Shown here in pieces: positions 17,461-26,770 of a DNA stretch of 59,723 nucleotides. The stretch spans positions 1 to 59,723 of the forward strand of contig CAJAHH010000020.1 of assembly GCA_903939515.1 (NCBI GenBank). Direction: 5' to 3'. How positions within the stretch are numbered: position 1 is the first letter of the stretch; the number at the start of each line of letters is the position of its first letter. The position numbers and the translations under genes were made by a program. Source of the stretch: an uncultured Verrucomicrobiota bacterium (GTDB lineage: Bacteria; Verrucomicrobiota; Verrucomicrobiia; Limisphaerales; UBA9464). The notes under the pieces are model-generated. The model saw nothing but the letters and a program-made list of their open reading frames with translations. It made no database searches and was not told where the DNA came from.

Positions 17461-20400
17461 TCAGTTGCGGGTCACGGTTTCGTCGAGGTTGAGCAGCAAG
17501 TTGGCCGTCAGCGTGTAAGCAGCCAGTTCGGTTTCCGGCAAGCCGGCTCGTGGTGCCGATTCACCGACACGGATCGCCTTACGGGCCGATTCCGGATCCG
17601 CCTGATAGCGTTCAAAACAACGGTCCAAGGTGGTCCGAACGACTTCCATCTCCGTCCCGCTGGGCGAACGGGACAGGAGTGTTTTGAAGGCGAACCGAAT
17701 GCGATCCTCAGGACGGGTTCCGCCCTCGGTCATCATTCGGGTGGCCAACCCGCGTGCGGCCTCAAAGTGCTGGATATCATTGAGGAGTTGCAGGGCCTGC
17801 AAGGGAGTGTTGCTGCGCTCACGCCGAGAGCAGAACTGCTCCCGGTTGGGGGCATCGAAGGTGGCCATGAAGGGAGGTGGCGCCGTGCGTTTGAAGAACA
17901 CGTAAAGGCTTCGACGGTAATGAGAGGAACCAGTTTCTTGACGGTAATTGCGGGTATTGGAACCACTGTAGGCCACCGGTTCCCAAATGTTCGGCGGTTG
18001 ATAGGGCCTAACTCCCTTCCCTCCCACAGTCCCGTCCAGGAGCCCAGAAACAAACAAGGCATTGTCACGCAACTGCTCGGCATCCAGTCGGAAACGCGGA
18101 CCACGAGCCAACCAACGATTCTCCGGATCGCGTTGCAGCAGAGCCGGCGGTAGGACCGCCGACTGACGATACGCCGCCGAGGTCACTAGGGAGCGGACCA
18201 GTGCTTTCACATCCCAACCGGATTCTTGAAAGGTCACCGCCAGCCAATCCAGTAGTTCGGGATGACTGGGGGGCTCGCCCTGCGAACCAAAATCGTCGGC
18301 AGTCTTCACTAGACCCACTCCGAAGAACTGCTGCCAGAATCGGTTGACCGTCACTCGGGCGGTGAGCGGATGATCCGAAGACACCAACCAACGGGCCAAA
18401 TCGAGGCGGTTCGGGAGCGCTCCGGCCGGCTTCATCGCGGGGAAGACCGCAGGCACCGCACGCCCCACCTTCTCGCCCGGCGCATCGTACTGACCGCGCA
18501 CCATGACGAAGCTCTCACGAGGTTTGTCCATGTCGCGCCAGATAAAGGTCTGCGGAATCTGATCCCTGAATTTGTCCCGCTGCTGACGCAAGTCCGTCAC
18601 GGTGGCATTGAGCGGATCCAAAGTGGCCCGGGTTTCCGAACACACCTTGGCCAAGTAATGCTCCCGGAGCATCCGGGTTTGTTCAGGCGTCCGCTGGTCG
18701 GCCGCCACGTCCTTGAGGATCTTTCGGAGATTCTCCGGCACTTCCTTAGGCTCCTTGCCCTGATTTTGAGCAATCCACGCCGAGAGAGAGAACCGCGGAT
18801 CCCGAGCTGGATCGATGCGACCCACGATCCCTGCGCGATCCCAATGAGCTAACCCGCCATGCTGCGTGTAAGCGATCCCGGTGACGGGTTGTCCGACTTT
18901 AAGTCCCACGGCTTCGGCATCGAACTCCAAGCGCGCCCACTCCCCGACCTGAGGCAAGGGCCCCGCGTGCTGGCGACTGGGCTTGCCTTGGGTGCCCCAT
19001 TCGGTGGCGCCTGCGTCGCCCCAGACGACACGGTGTTCCCAGTCGCCCTGAAAGAATTGAAGCATGACCATCTTAGGCGTGGCGGCCGGATCCAAACGGA
19101 CCCAAGCAAACACCTTGGCCGAAGCAGGAACTTCAAGGGACAGGCCCTCATAGACCGCCTGAATCAAACCGTCTCCGCGCTGCTTCAGGGCGGACTGCCC
19201 GAACTTCACGGGACCCTCAGGCGCTTTTACCCAGGTTGGAGCACCCTGAACGCGGGCTCCAGTCGGGGTCCCGTCTTCAAGCCAAACCGTCTCGACCTCT
19301 CGGGCCGGTGGTTGCGGGTTCAGGGTGGCTGGATCGGTGTAGGACAAGCTCTGAACACGGGCCTCCACCGCCTTCTCCGCCTCCTGAATACCCGTCTCCA
19401 TTTCGGCGAGTTTCTGAAAATCTTTTTCCGACTTTACCGAAGCCACCGGCGGAGTGCGCAGCGCGTTTCCATCCATCGCGGGATCGGCTGCGCTGTGGAA
19501 GAACGCATAGAGCGAATAGAACTCCTTCTGGGAGATGGGGTCGAATTTGTGGTCGTGACAGACGGCGCACCCGGCCGTCAACCCCATCCAGGCCTGCGCG
19601 GTGGTGGAGGTCCGCTCGACCGCGTAGCGGAACACGAACTCGGCATCGATGGCGCCGCCTTCGCCCGTAGTGACATTGTTGCGATTGAAGCCTGTTGCCA
19701 CCAACTGGTCCTGGGATGGATTGGGGAGAAGATCTCCCGCCAACTGCTCCACGGTGAATTGATCGAAGGGCAAATTGCGGTTGAAGGCCCGGACCACCCA
19801 ATCGCGATAGGGCCAGATTTGACGTTCATTATCCAGGTGGAGCCCGTGGGTATCGGCGTAGCGCGCGACGTCGAGCCAATGGCGCCCCATTTGTTCGCCA
19901 TACTGCGGGCTATCCATCAATCGATCGACCCAACGCTCATAGCCCCCGGGACCGGAGTCCGCCAAGAACGCGTCCACTTCGGCCGGTGTGGGCGGGAGCC
20001 CCCGGAGGTCCATGCTCAGGCGGCGCAATAACGTCGATCGATCCGCCTCGGGCCCCGGAGACACGCCCTCGCGCCGCCGGCGGTCCGCCAGAAAAACATC
20101 AATAGGACCGAAGGCTTTGTCCGCCACCAACGGAGGCTGAACCTTGCGGGGCAGTTCAAAAGCCCAATGTTTCTGGTAGGGAGCGCCCTGTTGAATCCAC
20201 CGGCGCAAAAGATCTTTCTGGGCGGCGCTAATCGTCTTGTGGGATTCCGGCGGCGGCATGATCGAGTCTGGATCGTTCGTCTCGAGACGCTGCCAGAGTC
20301 CACTGGCCTTCAGGTCGCCAGGCCGAATGGCCACTCGGCCCTCTTTGTTGGGCGTAAAGGCTCCCTCTGCAACATCTAGGCGCAAACCCGCTTTACGCTT

Positions 20401-20559
20401 CTTGGCATCCAACCCGTGACAGGAAAAGCAGTTATCGGAGAGGATCGGGCGAATGTCCTGATTGAAGGTCAGGTCTGCAGCCAAGGCCGAAACAACCGAG
20501 ACCGTCGCCATCGCCGGAATCCACCGGAATGCGCTTTGAAGCACGCGAATGGGAAGCAT
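17461..20559 (-). CDS. PSD1 family protein with planctomycete cytochrome c, DUF1549 and DUF1553 domains
   Basis: A 1032-residue exported protein. An N-terminal signal is followed by a planctomycete cytochrome c domain with heme motif CFSCH (Cys44-His48). DUF1549 follows ([42 protein letters not shown]). The middle section has a second CxxCH (CAVCH in [20 protein letters not shown]) and a jelly-roll-like insert. DUF1553 forms the C-terminus ([40 protein letters not shown]). The family's role is unknown but implies a heme protein in the periplasm. It precedes DUF1501 by 2 bp on the same strand, the usual coupled pair. The start at 20559 fits the signal peptide. Confidence 0.92.
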   Translation of the reverse strand: MLPIRVLQSAFRWIPAMATVSVVSALAADLTFNQDIRPILSDNCFSCHGLDAKKRKAGLRLDVAEGAFTPNKEGRVAIRPGDLKASGLWQRLETNDPDSIMPPPESHKTISAAQKDLLRRWIQQGAPYQKHWAFELPRKVQPPLVADKAFGPIDVFLADRRRREGVSPGPEADRSTLLRRLSMDLRGLPPTPAEVDAFLADSGPGGYERWVDRLMDSPQYGEQMGRHWLDVARYADTHGLHLDNERQIWPYRDWVVRAFNRNLPFDQFTVEQLAGDLLPNPSQDQLVATGFNRNNVTTGEGGAIDAEFVFRYAVERTSTTAQAWMGLTAGCAVCHDHKFDPISQKEFYSLYAFFHSAADPAMDGNALRTPPVASVKSEKDFQKLAEMETGIQEAEKAVEARVQSLSYTDPATLNPQPPAREVETVWLEDGTPTGARVQGAPTWVKAPEGPVKFGQSALKQRGDGLIQAVYEGLSLEVPASAKVFAWVRLDPAATPKMVMLQFFQGDWEHRVVWGDAGATEWGTQGKPSRQHAGPLPQVGEWARLEFDAEAVGLKVGQPVTGIAYTQHGGLAHWDRAGIVGRIDPARDPRFSLSAWIAQNQGKEPKEVPENLRKILKDVAADQRTPEQTRMLREHYLAKVCSETRATLDPLNATVTDLRQQRDKFRDQIPQTFIWRDMDKPRESFVMVRGQYDAPGEKVGRAVPAVFPAMKPAGALPNRLDLARWLVSSDHPLTARVTVNRFWQQFFGVGLVKTADDFGSQGEPPSHPELLDWLAVTFQESGWDVKALVRSLVTSAAYRQSAVLPPALLQRDPENRWLARGPRFRLDAEQLRDNALFVSGLLDGTVGGKGVRPYQPPNIWEPVAYSGSNTRNYRQETGSSHYRRSLYVFFKRTAPPPFMATFDAPNREQFCSRRERSNTPLQALQLLNDIQHFEAARGLATRMMTEGGTRPEDRIRFAFKTLLSRSPSGTEMEVVRTTLDRCFERYQADPESARKAIRVGESAPRAGLPETELAAYTLTANLLLNLDETVTRN

Positions 20560-20755
20560 GGCTGAACTGTCTCTGGAAACCAGAGAGATTCAACTCCACA
20601 TCCTCCTGTTTCATCAGATTCCTTCCAAGATAAATGGAACACCTTGGCTGCCCCACAAGGGATACTTCGATGCGCCGTCCAGCGCCCCCACGGCATGTCC
20701 ACTCAAGAACTCTCACCCTCTCGGCGTGAGACGGAGCGCTTGCCGGTCTCAAACG

Positions 20756-20787
20756 AAAAAACCCAAGGCGAATGCCTTGGGTTTTTC
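20756..20787 (-). terminator. Bidirectional Rho-independent terminator
   Basis: ACCCAAGGC-GAAT-GCCTTGGGT is a perfect 9-bp stem (20761-20782), flanked by an A-run on the left and a T-run on the right, so it can end transcription either way. It lies just downstream of the FecR-like gene, which is transcribed toward it, and is the clearest terminator in the window. The rest of 20560-20755 holds only the PSD1 promoter region; no gene is seen. Confidence 0.9.
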
Positions 20788-20830
20788 AGAGGGATCTCTA
20801 ACCAGGGAGATCGATACGGTCAAATCACCA

Positions 20831-21970
20831 TCACGGCTTGATCGGGGAGGTGACGAGCTCGGGCTTCTTCGGGACGATACCTTCCGGGCCGACCACGAAC
20901 GCTGGTTCAACTTTGTCGACCTTGACATCTTCACGAAGAGGATTTTCCGCAAACAGTTTATTGAACGTGGCTTGATCTATAATATCGCCCTTTTGATAAC
21001 CCGGAACATTCACCACCACGAGTAAACCACCCACCGGAACAGCAACAAGACCAGGATTAGTCACGACCTTACCAGGATAGGCGGCGACAGCCTTATCAAG
21101 TTCAGGCTTCGTCAGGGTCTGGCCAGCTGCCAGCACGACCTTACCATCGACCAAGATATCCTTACTCACCACCACCACATCGATCTTTTCAGAACCATGC
21201 TGAGCACGAACACTATCAAGCTGGGACTGTGTCACGATCTGGCCAGCTGCCAGCACGACCTTACCATCGATGACAACATCCTTATTCACCACCACCGTCT
21301 GGAGGTAATTACCCGGGGTCGGTTTGGGGCGAAGAGACAGCACTGGAAGACTCAGACTGACGTTGGCCGACTGCTGGACAGCCGAAGAAGCTCCTGCGGG
21401 CCGGGGTAAGGTGTTAGCGACGACAGAAGCCGCAGCGGGGTCGAACATCTGGCCGCCGCACACTTCGTACGAAGCGCCACGATAAGACACCGTTACGCAA
21501 CCGGACCAAACAGCAACCGTTCCGTTGTCGGTGACCTGGTACTCCGAGGAACGAATGACAGCGGTCACGGTCGAACCCTTGACGATGTAGGAGGACTGCG
21601 AAGAAGTCTTCTTCACGTAGCCAGCCACAGTACCCCCCTTGAGGTTGATCTTGGTGGTGATCACCGGTTCGGCACCGGACTTATCAACCGAGAGCTCGTC
21701 GAAGGAAATCGAGGAATCCGGGAGAACGACGACGGTCGGACCGTTGTCGGCAAGATACAAGTTGGCCTGAGCACCGGCACCGGTCTCAATCTTTTGGCCT
21801 GTCTTAATCGCCTCGCCCACGAATGCAGCCTGACCGTCCACTTTGACGCTGCCCTTGACTCCGGTGAGCTCGGCTTTGCCCGTTTCAGCGGCAGAGAGAG
21901 AGGAACCCGCCATAATCGCGGTGATCGCGCAGAGGCTGGCGAAGCGGGGAGAAATCCCGATCATTTTCAT
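20831..21970 (-). CDS. Secreted FecR-like domain protein with internal 40-residue repeats
   Basis: From the ATG at 21970 the protein is 379 residues with a signal peptide (SLCAITAIMAGSSLSAA). Residues about 35-175 resemble the FecR beta-domain (GSVKVDGQAAFVGEAIKTGQ, VLPDSSISFDEL, VKGSTVTAVIRSSEYQV). The C-terminal half has two copies of a 40-residue unit (NKDVVIDGKVVLAAGQIVTQ and SKDILVDGKVVLAAGQTLTK). The matching DNA includes 33 identical bases spaced exactly 120 bp apart (21118-21150 and 21238-21270). FecR itself is an iron-uptake signalling regulator, but a secreted protein without a sigma partner is more likely structural or carbohydrate-binding. Monocistronic, with a strong terminator behind it. 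Confidence 0.75.
   Translation of the reverse strand: MKMIGISPRFASLCAITAIMAGSSLSAAETGKAELTGVKGSVKVDGQAAFVGEAIKTGQKIETGAGAQANLYLADNGPTVVVLPDSSISFDELSVDKSGAEPVITTKINLKGGTVAGYVKKTSSQSSYIVKGSTVTAVIRSSEYQVTDNGTVAVWSGCVTVSYRGASYEVCGGQMFDPAAASVVANTLPRPAGASSAVQQSANVSLSLPVLSLRPKPTPGNYLQTVVVNKDVVIDGKVVLAAGQIVTQSQLDSVRAQHGSEKIDVVVVSKDILVDGKVVLAAGQTLTKPELDKAVAAYPGKVVTNPGLVAVPVGGLLVVVNVPGYQKGDIIDQATFNKLFAENPLREDVKVDKVEPAFVVGPEGIVPKKPELVTSPIKP
21118..21270. repeat. Two 33-bp identical direct repeats inside the FecR-like gene
   Basis: The same 33 bases occur at 21118-21150 and 21238-21270, and the similarity continues for about 25 bases beyond with few changes. The 120-bp period equals 40 codons, so this is a recent internal duplication of coding sequence and not a mobile element. 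Confidence 0.85.
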
Positions 21971-22120
21971 GGTATCGCGTGTGAGAGGTTGAATTTTGTT
22001 TCTTCCGGAGGTTAGGAACCAACCTAGGGAAGTCAACCGGGAATTCCGATGAAACCACCCACAATGATCGTCCTAATTTTGCTAATCTGGAGACAACCCT
22101 GAACCGGCGAAGTCTTAGAA

Positions 22121-23062
22121 TCAAGACTTTGCCGCCACGATTTCAGCCAACCCGGCGGACCATAACTCCCATGCATCCAGCAATTGACGCGATTGATCCA
22201 CATCCGGAGAGCGCATGGGCAGCCGAACCGAACCGACCGCGATTCCTTCATGAGACAGAACTGTCTTGAGTGAACCCAGGTACCCGTTCTGACCAAGGAT
22301 CTCAATCAGGCGGATGGAATGACGCTGCGCACGACGGGCCAGCGCCCAATCTCCTCGGGCGGCCGCAGCCTGCATGGCTCGATACAAGGGAGCCGCGAGA
22401 TTGTAAGTCGACCCCACGGCTCCAGTGGCTCCCAGAGTGAGTGCAGGCAAGAGCAAGTCATCGCACCCGTAAAGCAACTCCTGCCCCGGACTCAAGGCCT
22501 CCACACAGCGCTGCAGCAGCACCAGGTCCGGATTGCTGAACTTCAGCCCAGCCATGGTGGGAATCCGCTGGGTGGCCTGAAGGAGAAATCGATCCGAGGC
22601 CAAATGGATTCCGGTCATGCCCGGCAGGTCATAGGCATGAAACGGCAGACCAGGAGCCCCGGAGGCAATGAAGGCGCTGGACTCAACCCAAGCCTCCACA
22701 TCCGCCGGCTTGAAGTAGCTCGGAGCCAGAGCGGCGATGCCCGTTGCACCGAATTTCTGAGCATGGACCGCCAATTCGCGAGCCTCCCGAAGACAGTTGG
22801 AGCCGACATGAATAATGCACCGCAAAGACGTGCCCCGAAGAATGGAAATCCAGCGTTCGGCCAATTGACAGCGCTCGATCGCGCTGAGGGAGTGACTTTC
22901 GCCAGTGGTGCCGTTGACGAAAACCCCGTCTACACCCTGCTGAACCAATCGAGCGGCCAAAGCCTCCACAGGCCCCAAGTCTAAAGTTCCGTCCGGGGCG
23001 AAGGGAGTTACAGGAGCAGCAATCAGGGGAACTCGGATCGGAAGTTGGGTGTTGGGGGACAT
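22121..23062 (-). CDS. Dihydrodipicolinate synthase / N-acetylneuraminate lyase family protein
   Basis: A 313-residue class I aldolase of the DapA/NanA superfamily, read from the ATG at 23062. It has the pyruvate-binding GTTGES at 51-56, Tyr144 in FHAYDLP and the Schiff-base Lys174 in AGLKFSNPD. LKFSNPD and AYDLPGMTG resemble the N-acetylneuraminate lyase branch more than biosynthetic DapA, and no lysine genes are nearby. It should cleave or form a pyruvate-derived 2-keto acid, possibly sialic acid or a sugar-acid. It is divergent from the adenylate-forming enzyme, with 135 bp between them. Confidence 0.85.
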   Translation of the reverse strand: MSPNTQLPIRVPLIAAPVTPFAPDGTLDLGPVEALAARLVQQGVDGVFVNGTTGESHSLSAIERCQLAERWISILRGTSLRCIIHVGSNCLREARELAVHAQKFGATGIAALAPSYFKPADVEAWVESSAFIASGAPGLPFHAYDLPGMTGIHLASDRFLLQATQRIPTMAGLKFSNPDLVLLQRCVEALSPGQELLYGCDDLLLPALTLGATGAVGSTYNLAAPLYRAMQAAAARGDWALARRAQRHSIRLIEILGQNGYLGSLKTVLSHEGIAVGSVRLPMRSPDVDQSRQLLDAWELWSAGLAEIVAAKS

Positions 23063-23197
23063 GGCGGGATTGGAAGTCTCGTCAGCGCTTCGATTTGAAT
23101 GCAACGCGGGAAAACACGAGGAGCCGGTCAACGCGGATCACTTTCCGGGTTTAAAAAGTACGGATGCGTACTAATCTCTCAAAAACTGAGGTCACTT

Positions 23198-24280
23198 ATG
23201 CCCATACCCACTGTCGCTCCTGAAGCCGTCGCCGCCGCCAAGACTCAACTCAACCAGCACCTGCTGGAGATCATCGAGTGGCACTTCAACCCCGCCACCG
23301 GGTGCTCCTTCTGGCTGGATTGGGCCCGCAAAAACTGGGATCCGCGCAAGGAGATCACCTGCTTTGAAGACTTGCTGAAATTTTCCCATTTCCAGGACGA
23401 GTCACTACGCGACTTGCAACCCGAGGTTTGGGTTCCGGCCGAGTTCAAGGGCAAGCCCTTCAATATCTTCGAAACCGGTGGCACTACCGGCATGCCCAAG
23501 CAGCGCATCGGTTGGAATGACTACAAGGTCGATTACTCCGAGTTCAGCGACAAGATCGACGACACCCACTTCCCGCGCGGGGGCGCTTGGCTGATGATGG
23601 GGCCGACCGGTCCTCGCCGCCTGCGCTTGGCCATTGAACATCTGGCCAATGTCCGGGGCAGCTCCTGCTACTTCATCGATCTCGATCCGCGCTTCGTGAA
23701 GAAGCTCTTGTCGAACAAGCAGTACGAGGTGGCCAAGCAGTACATGGCTCACGTGGTGGACCAAGCCGCAACCATTCTGAAGCACCGCAAGGTCAGCGGG
23801 CTCTTCACCACGCCGAAGTTGCTCGAAGCCTTGGCCGAGCAGGTCAACCTGTGGGAAGCGGGCATCCGCGGCGTGTTCTGCGGCGGCACCTCCATGAAGC
23901 CTCAGGAAGTGCGCTTCATTGTCGAGGAACTGCTCGAGGGACGCATCGGATTCTACCCCACCTACGGCAACACCCTCATGGGTCTGGCAGCGAGCGTGCC
24001 GCTGCAGCCGGAAGATAATTTCAGCGTGACCTATTACGCGCCGCAGCCGAGAGCCGTCTTGCGCGTGGTTAAACCCAACGCCACCGATGAGGTGGTGAAC
24101 TACGGCGAATTCGGCCGCGTCGAACTCACCACCCTGACCCGCGAGTTCTTCATGCCGCGGTTCTTGGAGCGCGACGAGACCATCCGCCGCGCGCCGCGCC
24201 CCCCTTACGCCTGGGACGGCGTGGGTGATGTGCGTCCGTTCGGTGCGATGGAGAAGACCATCGTCGAGGGCGTGTACTGA
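23198..24280 (+). CDS. Lone adenylate-forming (ANL/PaaK-like) domain protein
   Basis: A 360-residue protein starting at the ATG at 23198. It shows the ANL phosphate-binding loop FETGGTTGMPKQR and a distant PaaK-like adenylation fold, with the adenine region near FYPTYGNTLMG. It ends soon after RVELTTLTREFFMPRFLERDET. It is shorter than phenylacetate-CoA ligase (about 430 residues) and appears to lack the mobile C-terminal domain with the catalytic lysine. It may therefore activate an acid only as acyl-AMP, or use a partner protein. No carrier protein or reductase is adjacent. Substrate unknown. A strong terminator follows. Confidence 0.7.
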   Translation: MPIPTVAPEAVAAAKTQLNQHLLEIIEWHFNPATGCSFWLDWARKNWDPRKEITCFEDLLKFSHFQDESLRDLQPEVWVPAEFKGKPFNIFETGGTTGMPKQRIGWNDYKVDYSEFSDKIDDTHFPRGGAWLMMGPTGPRRLRLAIEHLANVRGSSCYFIDLDPRFVKKLLSNKQYEVAKQYMAHVVDQAATILKHRKVSGLFTTPKLLEALAEQVNLWEAGIRGVFCGGTSMKPQEVRFIVEELLEGRIGFYPTYGNTLMGLAASVPLQPEDNFSVTYYAPQPRAVLRVVKPNATDEVVNYGEFGRVELTTLTREFFMPRFLERDETIRRAPRPPYAWDGVGDVRPFGAMEKTIVEGVY

Positions 24281-24331
24281 CGTCCTGGGCGATCTCCGCC
24301 CGAAATCCCGACACTAAATTCCGACACTGAA

Positions 24332-24364
24332 ACGCCGACCTGGGTAGAACCGGTCGGCGTTTTT
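24332..24364 (+). terminator. Rho-independent terminator between convergent genes
   Basis: ACGCCGACC (24332-24340) pairs perfectly with GGTCGGCGT (24352-24360) around an 11-nt loop and is followed by a T-run. It lies 52 bp after the adenylate-forming gene and before the convergent EF-hand gene end. Only the plus-strand side has a good U-tract. Confidence 0.85.
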
Positions 24365-24405
24365 ATTTCAGGTCGGACGTATCCAGAACGATTCGAATTG
24401 TTGGC

Positions 24406-26685
24406 TCAGGGCGCCGGGGCCGCCTTAGGCACCGAATTGGTCTCGATCTTTGCCGGGCCGGCTTTAGCTCCGACGTCCTTCTTTGGGAAGTGATAGCGGT
24501 GCTTCAACACTTCGGGGATGTCCTCCTCCAGCTTGTCGGTGCTCCATTGCCAGCCGAGAAAGGCCACGACAACCAACGCCAGATAGAGTTTCCAAGGCCG
24601 GCGGGTCTCCTCAAAGGGATCCACCAGATCGCGGGTTGAACCCGGCGGTAACTCGGCGATGGCCGTCAAACGCGTACCGAAAGGCACATTAATCCGCGCC
24701 TTGGCGTTCACGGCCCAACCATTGGCGTCGAGAATGGGGCCCAGGTTCCGCTTGCGCAGCTTGATGTAGGTCATCACCAGCGACGGACCCGAGATGAGGA
24801 CCATGATGCCCAGGACGGCACCGACCATGGCGAAGGCGCCCTGCGCCCATAGGTCTTTGCCCAGAGTGGCGACCGCCGCAAAGAAGCCCCCGATGGCCCC
24901 GAAGGCCACACCCAGGGCCGCGACCGTGCCGACATCCACTTTCGGTGGCGCGCTCACCGCAGGCGTCGCCACCGCGGGTGATGCCCCCTTGCTAACCACC
25001 GCCGTCGCGGCCGCTGTGAGTTTTTGGTTGGCCGCCGCATCCGCCTCGGCCGCCCGCTTAGCGATTTGCTCTTCCACCCAGCGGACGAAGCGCTTGTACG
25101 GCTGCCAGAAGGCTTGGCGGAGGCTGATGGGGTTGACCACGATCTTGGTGATGGTGGCGTCGTAATCGAGCCCCTTGCGGTCGTAGAAGACCCCGTTGCG
25201 ACCCACCATTAAGTTCTCGTCGTCGCCCTGGGAGAAGATGGCCACAACGGTCATCTTCTGGCTGTTCGCCTTGCGCACGCACTCGACGTAGGCCAAGTAG
25301 GCTCCGGCCAGGCTGGCCATCACCGCGTGCTTGGCCGGATCCGCCACCGTGATGCAGAGATTGCAGGACCGCTGGTCGAGGTAAAGAACGCCCGCCTGGA
25401 AGATCGCCGGTGACCCGCCGTCATAGAGGTCGCGGAAGTTCACGAAGTTCGAGGCGAGCACGATCAGGTCGCGGTGGAAGCGAACGAGTTTTTCCACCGA
25501 AGCAACCCCGGACGCTTCCGCCTCCAACTCGCGGTCGCGAGCGATGAGCGCGGTGATCGTCGTCTTGGCCGGCCCCCGAAGGATTTCCCGCACCCGGACA
25601 ATGCCCAGAGTCTCGACACGAATTCCCGCTTTGGTCCCCAACCACGCGGTATGAGGAGTCAAGCGATTCTGAAGAGTTTGCCACTCCTCTTCGGTAAGGC
25701 TCTCGCGGTCTCCCAAGAGCGGCCCAACGGAGGCCGAACGAAACGCGGCCATGGCGGCGGCATGAGCCGGGTTGAGACCCGCGACCAAGGACAGCGGTTG
25801 TCCAGGAACGATTCGAGATAAGGGAAAACCGGAGACCTCCTGCGCCGACAAGGTCAGGTCCTTGGTCAAGAGAGCCTTGTAATCGTCCTCGGTGCGGTTG
25901 ATCAGCGATGAAAGACGGCCATCGAAGGCAGCCAATCGGCCGCGACCAAAGTAGTCGTCGATCTTGGCCTTCACGGCCTGCATCGCCGCCGCGGCCGCGG
26001 CCGTCGCCGGACCGGCCGGAAGAATCTTCGTCGCTTCGGATTCGGAGGTGCTCACCCAGGCATCGAACCGGGTTAATTCGCCGAAGAACTCCTCGAGTTT
26101 CACTGCATCGATGCCCGGCTTCCCACTGCGGTCCATCACCGATCCGACGGCGACCATCGCCTCACGGACCACTTGCTGGACTGCGGTGTCGTCGGCGGAT
26201 TCGGGGATAATGATTCCGTCACCATTGAAAACAGTGTTAGCGAAGCTCTGTGTTGCCGCCGCGGCGTCTGCAACCGTGATGACCCCGGCCTCGGCCTTAC
26301 CCAATTGTCGGAGGATGACCCGGGCCGAACCCAAGATCTGCCGCCCCTCCGGAATGCTGTCGTTGATCGCGGAGAGAGAAACTCCGTCGCGCCCCTTCAC
26401 GAGGTCATCGGAGTCTTTGAGCATCGATCCGGCCCAACGAAGGGCCGTGATGAGTTCCTGGGCCCGGATGCGACCGTCTCCGTCGGTATCGATGAGCGCG
26501 GCGGTCTTGGTATCAAATTCGATGCCCGCGGTCGGACAGGCCAAGGCCACCCAGAGTTTCTGGTCCAACTGGTCCAGGTTCATGAGGTCGGCTCCGGTCT
26601 GGAGCTTGACCTGATCAAACCCTCCGGCGCGAAAGAACTGCCAGAGGTGCGGGGGCCGAGGGGCGGAGGCGGGCGATGTTTGCAT
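24406..26685 (-). CDS. Large EF-hand membrane protein of unknown function
   Basis: A 759-residue protein. A canonical EF-hand loop, DTDGDGRIRAQE, is at 66-77 (acidic or polar ligands at 1, 3, 5 and Glu at 12), and a weaker NGDG loop is near 155. A long soluble region follows, with Ala-rich segments and conserved-looking blocks such as GVLYLDQRSCNLCITVADP and VVAIFSQGDDENLMVGRNGVFYDR. A Pro/Ala linker near 580 leads to two hydrophobic membrane segments (FGAIGGFFAAVATLG, VGAVLGIMVLISGPSLVM) and another near 710 (LYLALVVVAFLGWQW), ending in a short charged tail. No enzyme motif is recognised. The EF-hand suggests Ca2+ binding. Most of the protein precedes the membrane segments and there is no N-terminal signal, so the bulk is probably cytoplasmic. 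Confidence 0.7.
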   Translation of the reverse strand: MQTSPASAPRPPHLWQFFRAGGFDQVKLQTGADLMNLDQLDQKLWVALACPTAGIEFDTKTAALIDTDGDGRIRAQELITALRWAGSMLKDSDDLVKGRDGVSLSAINDSIPEGRQILGSARVILRQLGKAEAGVITVADAAAATQSFANTVFNGDGIIIPESADDTAVQQVVREAMVAVGSVMDRSGKPGIDAVKLEEFFGELTRFDAWVSTSESEATKILPAGPATAAAAAAMQAVKAKIDDYFGRGRLAAFDGRLSSLINRTEDDYKALLTKDLTLSAQEVSGFPLSRIVPGQPLSLVAGLNPAHAAAMAAFRSASVGPLLGDRESLTEEEWQTLQNRLTPHTAWLGTKAGIRVETLGIVRVREILRGPAKTTITALIARDRELEAEASGVASVEKLVRFHRDLIVLASNFVNFRDLYDGGSPAIFQAGVLYLDQRSCNLCITVADPAKHAVMASLAGAYLAYVECVRKANSQKMTVVAIFSQGDDENLMVGRNGVFYDRKGLDYDATITKIVVNPISLRQAFWQPYKRFVRWVEEQIAKRAAEADAAANQKLTAAATAVVSKGASPAVATPAVSAPPKVDVGTVAALGVAFGAIGGFFAAVATLGKDLWAQGAFAMVGAVLGIMVLISGPSLVMTYIKLRKRNLGPILDANGWAVNAKARINVPFGTRLTAIAELPPGSTRDLVDPFEETRRPWKLYLALVVVAFLGWQWSTDKLEEDIPEVLKHRYHFPKKDVGAKAGPAKIETNSVPKAAPAP

Positions 26686-26770
26686 GGGCGGACAGCAGCG
26701 TTGGTGACGACCAATAACAGCGGGATCGATCGGACGCCACCCAGTGTATCGGGCGATTCCGAGGTAAAAT

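Noticed and set aside
18859-20031. 390-aa plus-strand open frame
   Set aside because: Fully antisense to the DUF1549 part of the PSD1 gene, which has recognisable motifs.
21118-21270. Regulatory iterons or CRISPR repeats
   Set aside because: The repeats lie in frame within a coding sequence with a codon-multiple period, so they encode a duplicated protein segment.
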